A DNA stretch of 64,000 nt, taken from assembly GCA_003215725.1 (NCBI GenBank), contig QCJX01000004.1, forward strand, positions 1 through 64,000. The letters are read 5' to 3'. Positions 45,975 to 55,345 of the stretch are shown piece by piece. Positions within the stretch are counted from its first letter, which is position 1; every line of letters starts with the position of its first letter. This stretch comes from Prochlorococcus sp. AG-409-I11 (GTDB lineage: Bacteria > Cyanobacteriota > Cyanobacteriia > PCC-6307 > Cyanobiaceae). The notes beneath the pieces were generated by a model that ran no database searches, was not told where the DNA came from, and saw nothing but the letters and a program-made list of their open reading frames with translations. Both the position numbers and the translations under genes were made by a program.

Positions 45975-46014
45975 AAATCATTAAGCCAAAGGTCGATTTA
46001 ATTAAAAAATCAAA

Positions 46015-47070
46015 TCAATCGTTGAGCGTAACTGAAGCAGTGTCAAGATTTCCAATCGCATTGGTAACGCGCTTAAAGTCAAAGCCCATTGCACGAAGAG
46101 CGTGCCATAAATGACCTTGGATATAGAAGAATCCTAGGTAATAATGAACATTGGTTAGCCAAGCACGTGATGTATGCAATCCATCTGGCAGATCAACCGA
46201 ATCTACCCAATAAGGTGAAATTGTGAATTTGAAATTTAAAGTTTCTCCGAAGAAAGCTTCTGGATAAACAGTGGTATTTGTTGCACACCAGAAAGCAGCA
46301 ATAATTGCCATCCAGCCAATACCTGCTAGTGACCAAGAAAGAATTGCCTCTGCAGACAGAAGACCTGCTCCTTTGAACTGAGTGTATTCGCCAACTTGCT
46401 TGGTAGCGATGTGGAATGCTCCACCGCCTATTTCAAAGAAAGCCAAGAAAGCATGGCCGCCCATGACATCTTCAAGACTGTCGATTTTAAGGAAGTCAAA
46501 TTGATGGTTCCAAATCGCAGTTAAATCAAGGTTGTAATTAACTTGACGTATGGCATCAATTGAAGGGTCATAAATTCCATGGACCCTGGCCCACTCAACG
46601 AACCAGACACAAGCCACACCCATGAAAATCAAGTGGTGACCAAGGATGAAAGTTTGGTTGTCAGGGTTATCCCATTCCAACTTGAACTTTCTGGCTTGCA
46701 GGACATCTGAATCCTGCATATCCCCTGTAAAAAGAAGAGAGTGAAGAAGTCCACCTGCTCCATAAACCATAGAGAAAACAAGGTGAACAATGGCAACTGA
46801 AACGACAGCTGTTCCACCCACCCATGCACCTGTTTCATCAAAGCCAATCCCTAATGCCGCCAAATGCGGAAGAGCGATTAATGGTTGATGCCCCATTGGC
46901 ACCGTGGAGTCGTAGCGAGCTAATTCAAAAAGTGTGAAGGCACCAGCCCAGAAAGCAATCAAGCCGGTATGAGCGGCATGAGCAGCAATAAATTTGCCTG
47001 AGCGGTTGGTGACCCCAGAATTACCAGCCCACCACCCGTAGGTGACGTCTGGATTTCCATAGGTCTGCAT
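46015..47070 (-). CDS. pcb: Pcb chlorophyll a/b-binding antenna protein
   Basis: Pcb proteins bind divinyl chlorophyll a and b and serve as the intrinsic antenna of photosystem I or II in Prochlorococcus in place of phycobilisomes. The 351-residue protein opens MQTYGNPDVTYGWWAGNSG and has six membrane helices with the conserved His pairs (AAHAAHTGL, IALPHLAAL, VHLVFS, ILGHHLIF, GGHAFLAF, GHLWHALRAMGFDF). It lacks the large lumenal loop of CP43, like other Pcb/IsiA proteins. Which paralogue (pcbA-H) cannot be decided here. A strong terminator lies just downstream. Confidence 0.96.
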   Translation of the reverse strand: MQTYGNPDVTYGWWAGNSGVTNRSGKFIAAHAAHTGLIAFWAGAFTLFELARYDSTVPMGHQPLIALPHLAALGIGFDETGAWVGGTAVVSVAIVHLVFSMVYGAGGLLHSLLFTGDMQDSDVLQARKFKLEWDNPDNQTFILGHHLIFMGVACVWFVEWARVHGIYDPSIDAIRQVNYNLDLTAIWNHQFDFLKIDSLEDVMGGHAFLAFFEIGGGAFHIATKQVGEYTQFKGAGLLSAEAILSWSLAGIGWMAIIAAFWCATNTTVYPEAFFGETLNFKFTISPYWVDSVDLPDGLHTSRAWLTNVHYYLGFFYIQGHLWHALRAMGFDFKRVTNAIGNLDTASVTLND

Positions 47071-47517
47071 TAGTAGTGCATGGATGCAAATCGCACTGAC
47101 ATTACTCCCTAAAAGGCCCTAAAAGTGATTGATCAAAAGACTTTTACAATGTGTAAATAGTTTTAAACTTGGACAAAAGCAGGAATAGAAAGGGGAAAGA
47201 GAATTATTAGGTGATTTTTAAAAGGTAATAGTGTTGATAAGTCAACAAAAGGAAGTTGAGTTCAAACCTGTGAATTAAAAATAATTGATAGGCAATTGAT
47301 GACTAGGAGGCAAAGAATATTCATTAATATAAATAATGTATAAATAAAACAATTCAAAATATAATTATAATCATAAAAGTTTTCCTTAAAGTCCTAATAT
47401 TTAGGTCTAATCTTTTAAAGTTAGGCTGGTTTAATAACAATCGAAATCAATTTCTAGAAATAATTAGACATTAGCGGTAGTGAAGGTGTAATTTATTAAA
47501 AGCAATTATTTCAAACC
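47071..47517. other. Divergent spacer upstream of pcb
   Basis: A 447-base AT-rich spacer between pcb (minus) and a small membrane-protein gene (plus). No ORF or RNA gene recognised. It should hold the promoters of both; the pcb leader includes a G-rich TAGGGAG 36 bases before the start and a small hairpin (aaaagt/actttt, 47121-47145). Confidence 0.5.
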
Positions 47518-47682
47518 ATGGCTGGAGGCCCCTTACTACAGATATGGGATTCCATTATGCCCTTAGTAAAGGACCTTAGAATCCGATTTGCAATCGCAAT
47601 GGTAGGAAACATACTGGCTTTATGGTTTCTATACACATTTTTTAAGAGATTTCTCCCAGATTTAGATATAAACTTAACCTAA
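47518..47682 (+). CDS. 54-residue single-helix membrane protein
   Basis: A small protein reading MAGGPLLQIWDSIMPLVKD at its start, with one membrane helix (RFAIAMVGNILALWFLYTFF, about residues 24-43) and a short acidic tail. The size suggests a photosystem, cytochrome or NDH subunit, but it does not match any small subunit that I remember (PsaI, PsaJ, PsbX, NdhL and others). A terminator follows directly. Its position across a spacer from pcb is suggestive only. Confidence 0.6.
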   Translation: MAGGPLLQIWDSIMPLVKDLRIRFAIAMVGNILALWFLYTFFKRFLPDLDINLT

Positions 47683-47709
47683 AATTAGTATTAAATAATA
47701 AATAAAATC

Positions 47710-47729
47710 ACAACTTAAAAGTTGTTTTT
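47710..47729 (+). terminator. Intrinsic terminator of the 54-residue gene
   Basis: acaactt (47710-47716), loop aa, aagttgt (47719-47725) followed by a T-run, 27 bases after the stop of the upstream gene. Confidence 0.65.
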
Positions 47730-48132
47730 GTATTTTTCTTTGGAGCTTATAATTATAAGTGTACAAACTAAAATCCTACAAAAATGATAAATCAACAAGG
47801 TTAAAATAAAGTGCCACAGCGATAATGAATACTGATCAAATTATATGAGAAGTAATGTAAGCATGGATCAATAAACTGAAAGCATGAAGCAAAAGTTCAA
47901 GTCAAGAATTAAATATAGTGTTGATTTACAAATTCCAAATGGAATTAGCTTGCACGAATAAAACCTTCAAGCCAGAAGACATGGAAATCATCCTACTGTT
48001 GATAGAAGATAAATTCATAGTGCGAACCCACTCTCTTTATAAGCATTAAAGGTTTGTTAAATAAAAATTTCATGTCGCGATTTTCTCTTTAATGAAGTAA
48101 TATCAAAGGAAATATCATTAGAATTTACAAGA
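47730..48132. other. Spacer, no gene recognised
   Basis: About 400 bases without a convincing gene, tRNA or repeat. Only a chance-length 22-codon frame is seen. It could hold a small RNA or the promoter of the following short gene. Confidence 0.45.
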
Positions 48133-48270
48133 ATGGGTGAAACGTCATCTAACAAAGCGCATAGGAAGCTTATAAAGCTAGCGAAAAAGGCAGAGTTATG
48201 CGTTAGCCGCGAAGAAGCTCAAAAACTGATAAAGAAAGCGGATAAGGCTCACGCAAAACTTATCAGCTAA
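48133..48270 (+). CDS. 45-residue helical basic protein
   Basis: A small ORF starting MGETSSNKAHRKLIKLAKKAE and ending KADKAHAKLIS. It is Lys- and Ala-rich and predicted as two amphipathic helices sharing a repeated sense, HRKLIKLAKKAE and KLIKKADKAHAK. The gene is richer in G+C and in GCG/CGC codons than the surroundings. No family recognised. The composition would fit RNA or nucleoprotein binding (inference). Confidence 0.5.
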   Translation: MGETSSNKAHRKLIKLAKKAELCVSREEAQKLIKKADKAHAKLIS

Positions 48271-48474
48271 CAACTGGGCAAAACTAATTTAGTTAATCTA
48301 GCTAACCAATTACTGTAATTATTAGCCATTAATTTGTTATTTTTCTTACCTGCTAATTCGTCTTAGCATGGCAACAATAAACAACATTTGAGTACCGTAT
48401 AATTTAAGAAAAATACCTGACGAATATGACACAACATATTTGAATTATTTAATAAATATAAAGCCCTTGGTCGC

Positions 48475-48696
48475 TTGATCGAATTGTATCTAAAAGGTTT
48501 AATAACATCTAAAGCTTTTATGGAGTTAATAGGGCAGGCAACAAGGTCAAATCAGCTAGAAATGAAAAATGAAGATCACTATAAAAAGCAAGCTGATTTT
48601 TACAGAAACTCAGAGGAATACAGCAAAATGTTGTCCCTATACCCAATACTCCGAACTGTTAAAGATGAGTGCAAAGAAGAGACTTTAATCGCATAG
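48475..48696 (+). CDS. Small soluble protein; start disrupted or frameshifted
   Basis: A 73-residue protein from TTG (MIELYLKGLITSKAF...), helical and charged. In the same frame coding-like sequence continues upstream (FELFNKYKALGR) back to 48439 without a standard start. A good ATG at 48426 (MTQHI) lies in the frame shifted by one, meeting a TGA directly before this frame at 48441. A +1 shift at ATT-TGA-A would join both into an ~89-residue protein. Either a programmed shift, a mutation or a TTG start explains this. No family recognised. Confidence 0.5.
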   Translation: MIELYLKGLITSKAFMELIGQATRSNQLEMKNEDHYKKQADFYRNSEEYSKMLSLYPILRTVKDECKEETLIA

Positions 48697-48862
48697 AGAG
48701 GTTACTATTGTTGAGTTGCTCTAAAGAATTAAGTTTATAAGATAATTAGACATCTATTAAGTTTCCTGTATTACAATCAAATAGTCATAATTATATTTAT
48801 AAAATGTGCGAATATTTATAATATCTTATAGGGTGTTGTAAGAGTATCCTAATTCGTATTAT

Positions 48863-49213
48863 TTAGTTGAACCATGGCCTGTTATCTATATACTCATTTG
48901 ATATGTAAAGTCCAGAGTCTAAGGATGGATGAAGACAGCATTTAAATGGATAATCAGTATCATTAGTTGTATTTGTATTAGACAAAGACGTGTTAAGTGA
49001 GTTGGCATCACAAAAATCATTCCAGCCTTCAATCCAATGAGATTGATCATTTATTTCATTCCATTTTTTAATTAAACGAACTGACCCATCTAATACAGAT
49101 ACGAAGTTAACCCAGCGAGATACATCATTCCCTCCATAATTTATTGCAACAAAATATCTATGCCCTAAATATGGATCAAACTTAGTCCATGCCTTTACTG
49201 GGGGCCATCTCAT
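48863..49213 (-). CDS. Trp-rich protein, TIGR02450/DUF2389-like
   Basis: A 116-residue protein. Residues 1-65 have RWPPVKAWTKFDP, GHRYFVAINYGG, RWVNFVSVLDGSVRLIKKW and the terminal SHWIEGWNDF, a Trp-rich pattern like the short TIGR02450/DUF2389 family of cyanobacteria and proteobacteria. The remaining ~50 residues (Asn/Thr/Asp-rich with two Cys) are an extension. Function unknown. It stands alone on the minus strand. Confidence 0.6.
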   Translation of the reverse strand: MRWPPVKAWTKFDPYLGHRYFVAINYGGNDVSRWVNFVSVLDGSVRLIKKWNEINDQSHWIEGWNDFCDANSLNTSLSNTNTTNDTDYPFKCCLHPSLDSGLYISNEYIDNRPWFN

Positions 49214-49327
49214 GATTTTTCTACTACTTTCAATCTTAACACTAAAAAGTATTTTACTAAGCCAGTCAAAATGCTAAGTGCTGATAGTTTTTTAGGCTAT
49301 AATTGATTTTAGAATTTACTTTATCTA

Positions 49328-49585
49328 TTAATATTTTTTACTTATTGTCTTGTACTCCCTTCTTATTTTCTCTAGCAGATTCTTCTTCTTTTTCATTGCC
49401 TGCTTCTGATCATCAAAATAACGAGACTTTCTCTCTTCTCTTGTTAATCCCATCCATTCTTTGATTTCTAATTTATTATTCAGTCGTCTCATACGGTTTA
49501 GGCGAAGCATAGTTAGCCTATTAAGTAAAATAGGAATCAATAAACCTATTAAAATTCCAAATACTAAAATAATATTGAATTTCAT
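49328..49585 (-). CDS. Small basic protein with N-terminal membrane helix
   Basis: An 85-residue protein with a hydrophobic N-terminus (IILVFGILIGLLIPILLNRL, about residues 4-23) followed by a highly charged Lys/Arg/Glu tail (RLNRMRRLNNKLEIKEW, TREERKSRYF, KKKKNLLEKIRR). It would be anchored with the tail in the cytoplasm. No family recognised. It lies 34 bases downstream of ugd on the same strand. Confidence 0.6.
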   Translation of the reverse strand: MKFNIILVFGILIGLLIPILLNRLTMLRLNRMRRLNNKLEIKEWMGLTREERKSRYFDDQKQAMKKKKNLLEKIRREYKTISKKY

Positions 49586-49619
49586 AGTTGATCAATTATT
49601 AACAGGTATTGTTCTAAAT

Positions 49620-51032
49620 TCATCCTAATACTCCATCGCCAACTCTCCAGAAGTTTAGACCAGCTAGTTTGATTTGCTCAGGATCAACAACTGAACGTGT
49701 ATCAAATACCCACCCAGGAGCTCTCATTTTCTTAGCTATCAATGCCCAATCCAGCTTAGAGTATTCATTCCACTCTGTAAGAATAATTACTGCATCAGCT
49801 TCATTAACTGCTTCAAATACATTTTTAGAAATGAAAAGTTGTTCATTGTTTGTTTCTAATTTAGACACACCTAGGTCTTCATATATTTTTTCTGATGAAA
49901 CCTTAGGGTCGTGAATCATCAAGAATGCGCCTTCTTCTAGTAAATCTTTGGAAATACGAATTGCAGGAGATTCTCTTGTATCATTTGTATCTGCTTTAAA
50001 AGCAAATCCAAGAATGGCTAATTTCTTTCCGGTTACAGTCCCAAAGAGGTTTTGTAGAACTAAGCGGTAAATCCTATGTTGTTGCCAAGTATTTAGTTCA
50101 ACAACTTGTTGCCAATATTCTGCAACATTTAAAAGTCCAAAATGGCGACATAAGTAAACTAAATTAAGTATGTCTTTTTGAAAACAACTTCCTCCAAATC
50201 CAGGTCCAGCATTTAAGAACTTTTGACCAATCCTACTATCACTTCCAATAGCTTTTGAGACTTCACGTACATCAGCTCCTGTAGCTTCACATATCGCAGA
50301 GACAGAGTTTATAGAACTAATTCTCTGAGCTAGAAAAGCATTAGCAGTTAGTTTAGATAGTTCACTACTCCAAAGATTAGTTCTAATGATTTTATCTTTA
50401 TCAACCCACTGAAGATATATAGCCTCTAATGAGTCAAGGGCTTCTAAATCTTCACCTCCAATCAATACTCTGTCAGGTGACTCAAGGTCATTTATTGCAG
50501 TACCTTCGGAAAGAAATTCAGGGTTCGAAAGTACAGAAAAAGTAGCTTTTGACGTATTTTCTTCATTGCGATTCTGAGGTGTTTCTAAAATTGACCTAAT
50601 TGCTGCTGCAGTTCTTACTGGCAAAGTACTCTTTTCAACAACAATAGTATGTCCCTTTGCATATTTAGCAACTTGTCTAGCACTTGCTTCAACCCACCTG
50701 ATATCACTAGCTTCACCAGCCCCCAAACCTTTTGTTTTAGTTGGGGTATTTACAGATATAAATACCATATCAGATGAAGCAATAGTTTCATTAATTGAAG
50801 TTGTAAAGAAGAGATTTCTTCCTCTTGCTCTTTTAATAACAGCATCTAGGCCAGGTTCATAAATAGGAAGCTTGTCTAAATCATCTTCATTCCATGCAGC
50901 TATTCGTTTTTCATTTATATCTACCACAGTAACTTTTATATCCGGACATCTGTCTGCAATAACTGCCATTGTAGGGCCTCCTACATAGCCAGCACCTATA
51001 CAGCAGATTGATTCAATAACGTTTTTGTTCAT
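49620..51032 (-). CDS. ugd: UDP-glucose 6-dehydrogenase
   Basis: Ugd oxidises UDP-glucose to UDP-glucuronate with two NAD+, supplying acidic sugars for surface polysaccharide. The 470-residue protein has the NAD motif CIGAGYVGGPTMAVIADRCP (near residue 11), NTPTKTKG, and the catalytic Cys in GPGFGGSCFQKDILNLVYLC. The GYVGGPT motif and DTNDTRESPAI block resemble the animal/plant-type UGDH more than the shorter enterobacterial enzyme. A TTG two codons earlier is possible. It lies four bases... upstream of no overlap with hisS on the same strand (10-base gap) and opposite to the Wza/Wzc/galE genes. Confidence 0.93.
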   Translation of the reverse strand: MNKNVIESICCIGAGYVGGPTMAVIADRCPDIKVTVVDINEKRIAAWNEDDLDKLPIYEPGLDAVIKRARGRNLFFTTSINETIASSDMVFISVNTPTKTKGLGAGEASDIRWVEASARQVAKYAKGHTIVVEKSTLPVRTAAAIRSILETPQNRNEENTSKATFSVLSNPEFLSEGTAINDLESPDRVLIGGEDLEALDSLEAIYLQWVDKDKIIRTNLWSSELSKLTANAFLAQRISSINSVSAICEATGADVREVSKAIGSDSRIGQKFLNAGPGFGGSCFQKDILNLVYLCRHFGLLNVAEYWQQVVELNTWQQHRIYRLVLQNLFGTVTGKKLAILGFAFKADTNDTRESPAIRISKDLLEEGAFLMIHDPKVSSEKIYEDLGVSKLETNNEQLFISKNVFEAVNEADAVIILTEWNEYSKLDWALIAKKMRAPGWVFDTRSVVDPEQIKLAGLNFWRVGDGVLG

Positions 51033-51042
51033 TTTCAAGAAA

Positions 51043-52326
51043 TCAGTTTTTAATTTTATCCTTTAAAAAATTTATTAATTGATCTATATCTGATGAAGAA
51101 ATTTTATATTGTTTAGGACTCTTATCATCATGACTATTTCTAAGTCTCTTAATAAAGACTTCACCTCTACTTACTTCATCATCTCCAAGAACAAGTGCCC
51201 ATTTAGCTCCAGAACGATCTGCCCTTTTAAATTGTTTAGCAAAAGCAGAGCCAGAGCTATCGAGCTCAATTGAAATATTTTGAGCTCTTAGTTTTCTTGA
51301 AAGGACAAGAGCATTTGTTTCAGCTTGATATCCTTTATTGACAAAATAAACATCTGGTGAAATGTCGTTAGAAATTGAATTTCCCAAAATAAGTAATAGT
51401 CTCTCCAATCCTATTGCAAATCCCATAGCAGGAGTATCTGCTCCTCCAAGTTCTTCAATAAGAGAATCATAACGTCCTCCTCCACATACAGTAGATTGCG
51501 CGCCTAATTGGTCACTAAGAATTTCAAACGCAGTATGTCCATAATAATCAAGGCCTCTGACAAGTCTGGGGTTAAGTTTAAAAGGTATCTCTAAAGCCTT
51601 TAATAGTTCCTGAACTTTTTCAAATCTATCCAAGCTCTCATTACATAAATTATTAATTAGCAATGGTGCTTCTTTCAGCATCTTTTGCGTATCAACATTT
51701 TTAGTATCTAAAATTCGCAACGGATTAATATTAATTTTTTTCTGTGAATCACTATCTAAATGCTCAAAATTATCTTGTAGCCATTCAATTAAACAAGTTC
51801 GATAGTTGCGTCGATCCTCTGCTTTACCAAGACTATTAATTTCTAGGACCAAACCCTTAAGTCCTAAAGATAAAAGAAGGTCCCAAGCAATTGAAATAAC
51901 CTCACTATCAATGCGAGAGGACGCTAAACCTAAATACTCAACTCCTAATTGATGAAATTGACGTTGTCGGCCTGCTTGAGGACGTTCATAACGGAACATA
52001 GGTCCTAAATACCAAAGTCTTTGAGGCCCTTGACTTAGTAGACCATGTTGTAAAGCTGATCTAACTACAGATGCAGTTCCTTCTGGCCGAAGAGTGCAAG
52101 AACGATCTGCACGATCAAAAAAGGTATACATTTCTTTTCCTACGACATCTGATGCCTCACCAATACTTCTTGAGAACAATTCAGTTGCTTCTAACAATGG
52201 AGTTCGTATCTCTTTCAAACCAACTAAACCAAATTGCTTTCTAGCAATGTTTTCAACGGCATTCCAACGATGCACCTCATCAGGAAGGAGGTCAGTCATT
52301 CCTCGTAGGCTTTGAATTTGACTCAC
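51043..52326 (-). CDS. hisS: Histidyl-tRNA synthetase
   Basis: HisS charges tRNA-His with histidine in the cytoplasm. The 427-residue class II synthetase has motif 1 region [11 protein letters not shown] near the N-terminus, motif 2 [17 protein letters not shown] and [20 protein letters not shown], and the HisS-specific [14 protein letters not shown] and motif 3 [13 protein letters not shown]-like [15 protein letters not shown]. The C-terminal anticodon-binding domain ends after [18 protein letters not shown]. The start is GTG. It is a housekeeping gene set between ugd and the export genes, and is probably not part of their function. Confidence 0.97.
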   Translation of the reverse strand: MSQIQSLRGMTDLLPDEVHRWNAVENIARKQFGLVGLKEIRTPLLEATELFSRSIGEASDVVGKEMYTFFDRADRSCTLRPEGTASVVRSALQHGLLSQGPQRLWYLGPMFRYERPQAGRQRQFHQLGVEYLGLASSRIDSEVISIAWDLLLSLGLKGLVLEINSLGKAEDRRNYRTCLIEWLQDNFEHLDSDSQKKININPLRILDTKNVDTQKMLKEAPLLINNLCNESLDRFEKVQELLKALEIPFKLNPRLVRGLDYYGHTAFEILSDQLGAQSTVCGGGRYDSLIEELGGADTPAMGFAIGLERLLLILGNSISNDISPDVYFVNKGYQAETNALVLSRKLRAQNISIELDSSGSAFAKQFKRADRSGAKWALVLGDDEVSRGEVFIKRLRNSHDDKSPKQYKISSSDIDQLINFLKDKIKN

Positions 52327-52461
52327 GATGGAATTAGATCAGATTTGATTGTGCACTATGGAAATGAGCCATAGTTTTTTTATCAATATCAGTATGGACC
52401 AATTGAGCCCCCGACCACATAGTTAGTAGATTTTCGCGAAACTGGTCCTAACGTTCCCGTA

Positions 52462-53643
52462 ATGAGGACAAGAAAACTTTCAAAACTTGTTGTTGCTGCT
52501 GGTGCAACGGTATCCACTTTGTTGGTTAACTTTCCAGTGGGCGCTATGGAGAATGGATACAATCCATTAATTGAAACATCAGGAAGCTCTCCTTCAAACA
52601 CAAGAAATAATTCTGATTATGACAATTACATACTAGGTCCAGGAGACACAATACAAGTAAATGTTTTAGATCTCCCTGAATTAAGCGGATACTTTTCAAT
52701 TGGTCCAGATGGAATGATTTACTTTCCTAGATTAAGAAATACATATGTAGAAGGTCTTACTATTGAAGAACTAAGACTTCTACTAACCAGTGAATTAAAA
52801 AAGTATATATATTCACCTGATATATATATCAGAACTCTTAGATATAGACCAATAAGAGTTTATGTAGGTGGAGAAGTCAAAAGGCCTGGTTACTACACCT
52901 TAAGTACTAGTCAATTGGTTGCTCGCACAGAGAGTGGAGTATATGAAAATGAATTTGAAAATCGTAAATTCGAGACAGAATGGAATGAATACGCTGATAA
53001 ACAAACTCAAATAGCCAATAATCGTTCAATATTTTTTCCAACCGTCTTTGATGCTATTAAAGAAAGTCAAGGCATTACGCCATACTCAAATTTATCGAAA
53101 GTAAAAGTCAAAAGGAAATTACCTGAAGGTTTAGGTGGTGGCCATAAAGAAGCAGAGCTTAACTTTCTTTCAGTAATAACAACAGGGAACGAATCTCAAA
53201 ACATAAGACTATTTGACGGTGATGTAGTTACCGTTGAACAAAGCAATGAAGTCATGAGAGACCAACTTTTAAAAGCAGCAAAAACCAATCTAAACCCTGA
53301 TTCAATTAGAGTATTTATAAGTGGTCGTATTGTTCAACCAGGTACTATAAGAATTCCTCAGGGGTCTTCACTTAATCAAGCAGTTGCCGTAGCAGGAGGA
53401 CCAAAATTACTAAATGGTGGACTTGAGTTTGTTCGATTCACACTTGATGGAAAAATTGATAGGCGAATATTTAGATACAAACCTAATGCAGCAAAAGACT
53501 CATATAACAACCCAGTCCTAATGTCTGGTGATGTAATCAGGGTTCGCAATTCACTTTTAAGTGGTTCAATGGAAGTACTTAATGAAGTTACTGCACCTGC
53601 AGTTGGTGTTTTCTCTGTATATAGACTCTTTGGAGGTAATTAA
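52462..53643 (+). CDS. Wza-like polysaccharide export protein
   Basis: An outer-membrane/periplasmic channel component for polysaccharide export. The 393-residue protein has a Sec signal peptide (hydrophobic residues 9-27, cleavage near VGAM) and no lipobox, unlike E. coli Wza. The Poly_export domain is YILGPGDTIQVNVLDLPELSG (about 52-70 region) and two SLBB-type domains follow (VYVGGEVKRPGYYTL and VFISGRIVQPGTIRIPQGSSL). The next gene, a Wzc-like protein, starts one base after its stop. Confidence 0.9.
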   Translation: MRTRKLSKLVVAAGATVSTLLVNFPVGAMENGYNPLIETSGSSPSNTRNNSDYDNYILGPGDTIQVNVLDLPELSGYFSIGPDGMIYFPRLRNTYVEGLTIEELRLLLTSELKKYIYSPDIYIRTLRYRPIRVYVGGEVKRPGYYTLSTSQLVARTESGVYENEFENRKFETEWNEYADKQTQIANNRSIFFPTVFDAIKESQGITPYSNLSKVKVKRKLPEGLGGGHKEAELNFLSVITTGNESQNIRLFDGDVVTVEQSNEVMRDQLLKAAKTNLNPDSIRVFISGRIVQPGTIRIPQGSSLNQAVAVAGGPKLLNGGLEFVRFTLDGKIDRRIFRYKPNAAKDSYNNPVLMSGDVIRVRNSLLSGSMEVLNEVTAPAVGVFSVYRLFGGN

Positions 53644-53644
53644 A

Positions 53645-55342
53645 ATGAGCAATAATAAAGAAAACTCTTCAACCAATATCAATAATATATCCAACTTAAT
53701 GGATGATGAAATTGATCTAAGGCACATAGCTGGTTCATTAATTCGCCACAAAGGTCTTTTAACTAAATTTGCATACGGTAGTCTTCTTTTAAGCGTAATT
53801 TATGCTCTATTTCAGAAACAAGTTTGGCAAGGTGAGTTTCAGATAGTTCTTGAATCGTCAGATCAAGGATATAATTCCTTAGTATCTCAATCATTAAGTT
53901 CAAATCCGCTGCTTGCTAATTTTATTGGTGCAAATAAACAACAATCCTTACAAACTGAAGTAAAGATTTTAAAGAGTCCATCCGTTTTAAAACCTGTATT
54001 CGATTTTGTTAAGCAAAAAAAATCCAAAAAAGGTATTGATTACACAGGATTATCTTATTCCGACTGGGTTAAAGGTAGCTTAAGAATTTATCTTGAAGGT
54101 AATACACCTGTTTTAAATATCACTTATAAAGATACAGATAAAACAATGATAATTCCCGTCATGAATTTAATCTCTAATACTTATCAAGAATATTCTGGAA
54201 GAGACAGGGAAAGAGGTTTAACGCAAGGTATTACATACCTAGAAAAACAATCAGTTGCAATGAGAGAGCAGTCAAATAAATCCATGAGACAAGCTCAAAC
54301 ATTTGCATTAAATAATGGATTGGGCTTACAAGATGGAATGCCCTCAACGACAACAAGTATAAATTCAGTGCAATTCAATAGAGAAAAGGCTCAGAATAAA
54401 GTAAACAAATTAGAACAACAACTTAATTTTGCTAAGACATCAACTGACGATAGTGTCTACATTGCTCCACAACTAAAAGCTAATTCAGAACTATATTCAA
54501 AATTACAGAGTCTTGAGTCAGAACTTGCTGATAAGTCAGCCTTATTTAAACCAAGTGATCAGTCAATAAAGACACTTAAGAGAAAAATATCGAGTCTTAA
54601 AACTTATTTAAACCGTCAAACTACTGGACTCATTCAAGGAGAGTTTGATACAACCAAAGCCGAGTTGGCATCTTTAACAAGACCTACAAAAATATTATTA
54701 CAACATAGAGAGTTAGTAAGAAATGCTTTAAGGGACGAAAAAACCCTTAACGACCTAGAGACAAAGTTACAAATACTAAAATTAGATAAAGCCAGGCAAG
54801 CAAATCCTTGGGAACTAATTTCTACTCCTACCTTACTTGATAACCCAGTAGCGCCAAGAAGGAAAAGAATTGTTGCCCTAGGTTTTCTAGGAGGTCTAAT
54901 ACTAGGAAGTCTTACTACAATTTTGTTGGATCGTAGGACAGGTTTAATTTTTAATATTGATGAATTTAAGAACCAACTTCCATACCCCTTACTAAAGCAT
55001 TTCTCAATTAAAACTAAAGATAACTGGGATATGATAATTAATTTATTAGCACAAGGACCTTTGAAAATAGACAAATCAAGTTCAATTGCAATAATTCCTG
55101 TTGGTGATTTCCCTCCGCAACAAATTAATGAGTTTTCTATGAAACTAAAACAAGCACTAAAAGGTGGAGAAATTATTGTTTCTAAAGATCTAATGCAGAC
55201 TAGAAGCTGCTCTAAACAATTGCTAGTTACTTCTCCTGAGATTGCAACTAAAACTGAAGTTAGAGAACTTGTTCAACAACTAACAATACAAGGAAAGCCG
55301 GTCTCAGGTTGGGTTTATATTGATTCCGAAAAAGTGCTATGA
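53645..55342 (+). CDS. Wzc/Wzz-like chain-length protein without kinase site
   Basis: A 565-residue polysaccharide co-polymerase. The N-terminal Wzz domain and first membrane helix (about residues 38-58), a long periplasmic coiled-coil (about 180-370) and a second helix after PVAPRRKRIVALGFLGG (about 410-430) are present. The cytoplasmic ~130 residues keep an alpha/beta outline but lack Walker A (GxxGxGKT) and the Tyr cluster, so BY-kinase activity is not expected. The frame is open upstream inside the Wza gene; the ATG one base after the Wza stop fits best. galE starts three bases after the stop. Confidence 0.88.
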   Translation: MSNNKENSSTNINNISNLMDDEIDLRHIAGSLIRHKGLLTKFAYGSLLLSVIYALFQKQVWQGEFQIVLESSDQGYNSLVSQSLSSNPLLANFIGANKQQSLQTEVKILKSPSVLKPVFDFVKQKKSKKGIDYTGLSYSDWVKGSLRIYLEGNTPVLNITYKDTDKTMIIPVMNLISNTYQEYSGRDRERGLTQGITYLEKQSVAMREQSNKSMRQAQTFALNNGLGLQDGMPSTTTSINSVQFNREKAQNKVNKLEQQLNFAKTSTDDSVYIAPQLKANSELYSKLQSLESELADKSALFKPSDQSIKTLKRKISSLKTYLNRQTTGLIQGEFDTTKAELASLTRPTKILLQHRELVRNALRDEKTLNDLETKLQILKLDKARQANPWELISTPTLLDNPVAPRRKRIVALGFLGGLILGSLTTILLDRRTGLIFNIDEFKNQLPYPLLKHFSIKTKDNWDMIINLLAQGPLKIDKSSSIAIIPVGDFPPQQINEFSMKLKQALKGGEIIVSKDLMQTRSCSKQLLVTSPEIATKTEVRELVQQLTIQGKPVSGWVYIDSEKVL

Positions 55343-55345
55343 CCC

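Noticed and set aside
52389-52601. 70-codon minus-strand ORF before the Wza-like gene
   Set aside because: It is the reverse reading of the well-supported signal peptide and N-terminus of the export protein.
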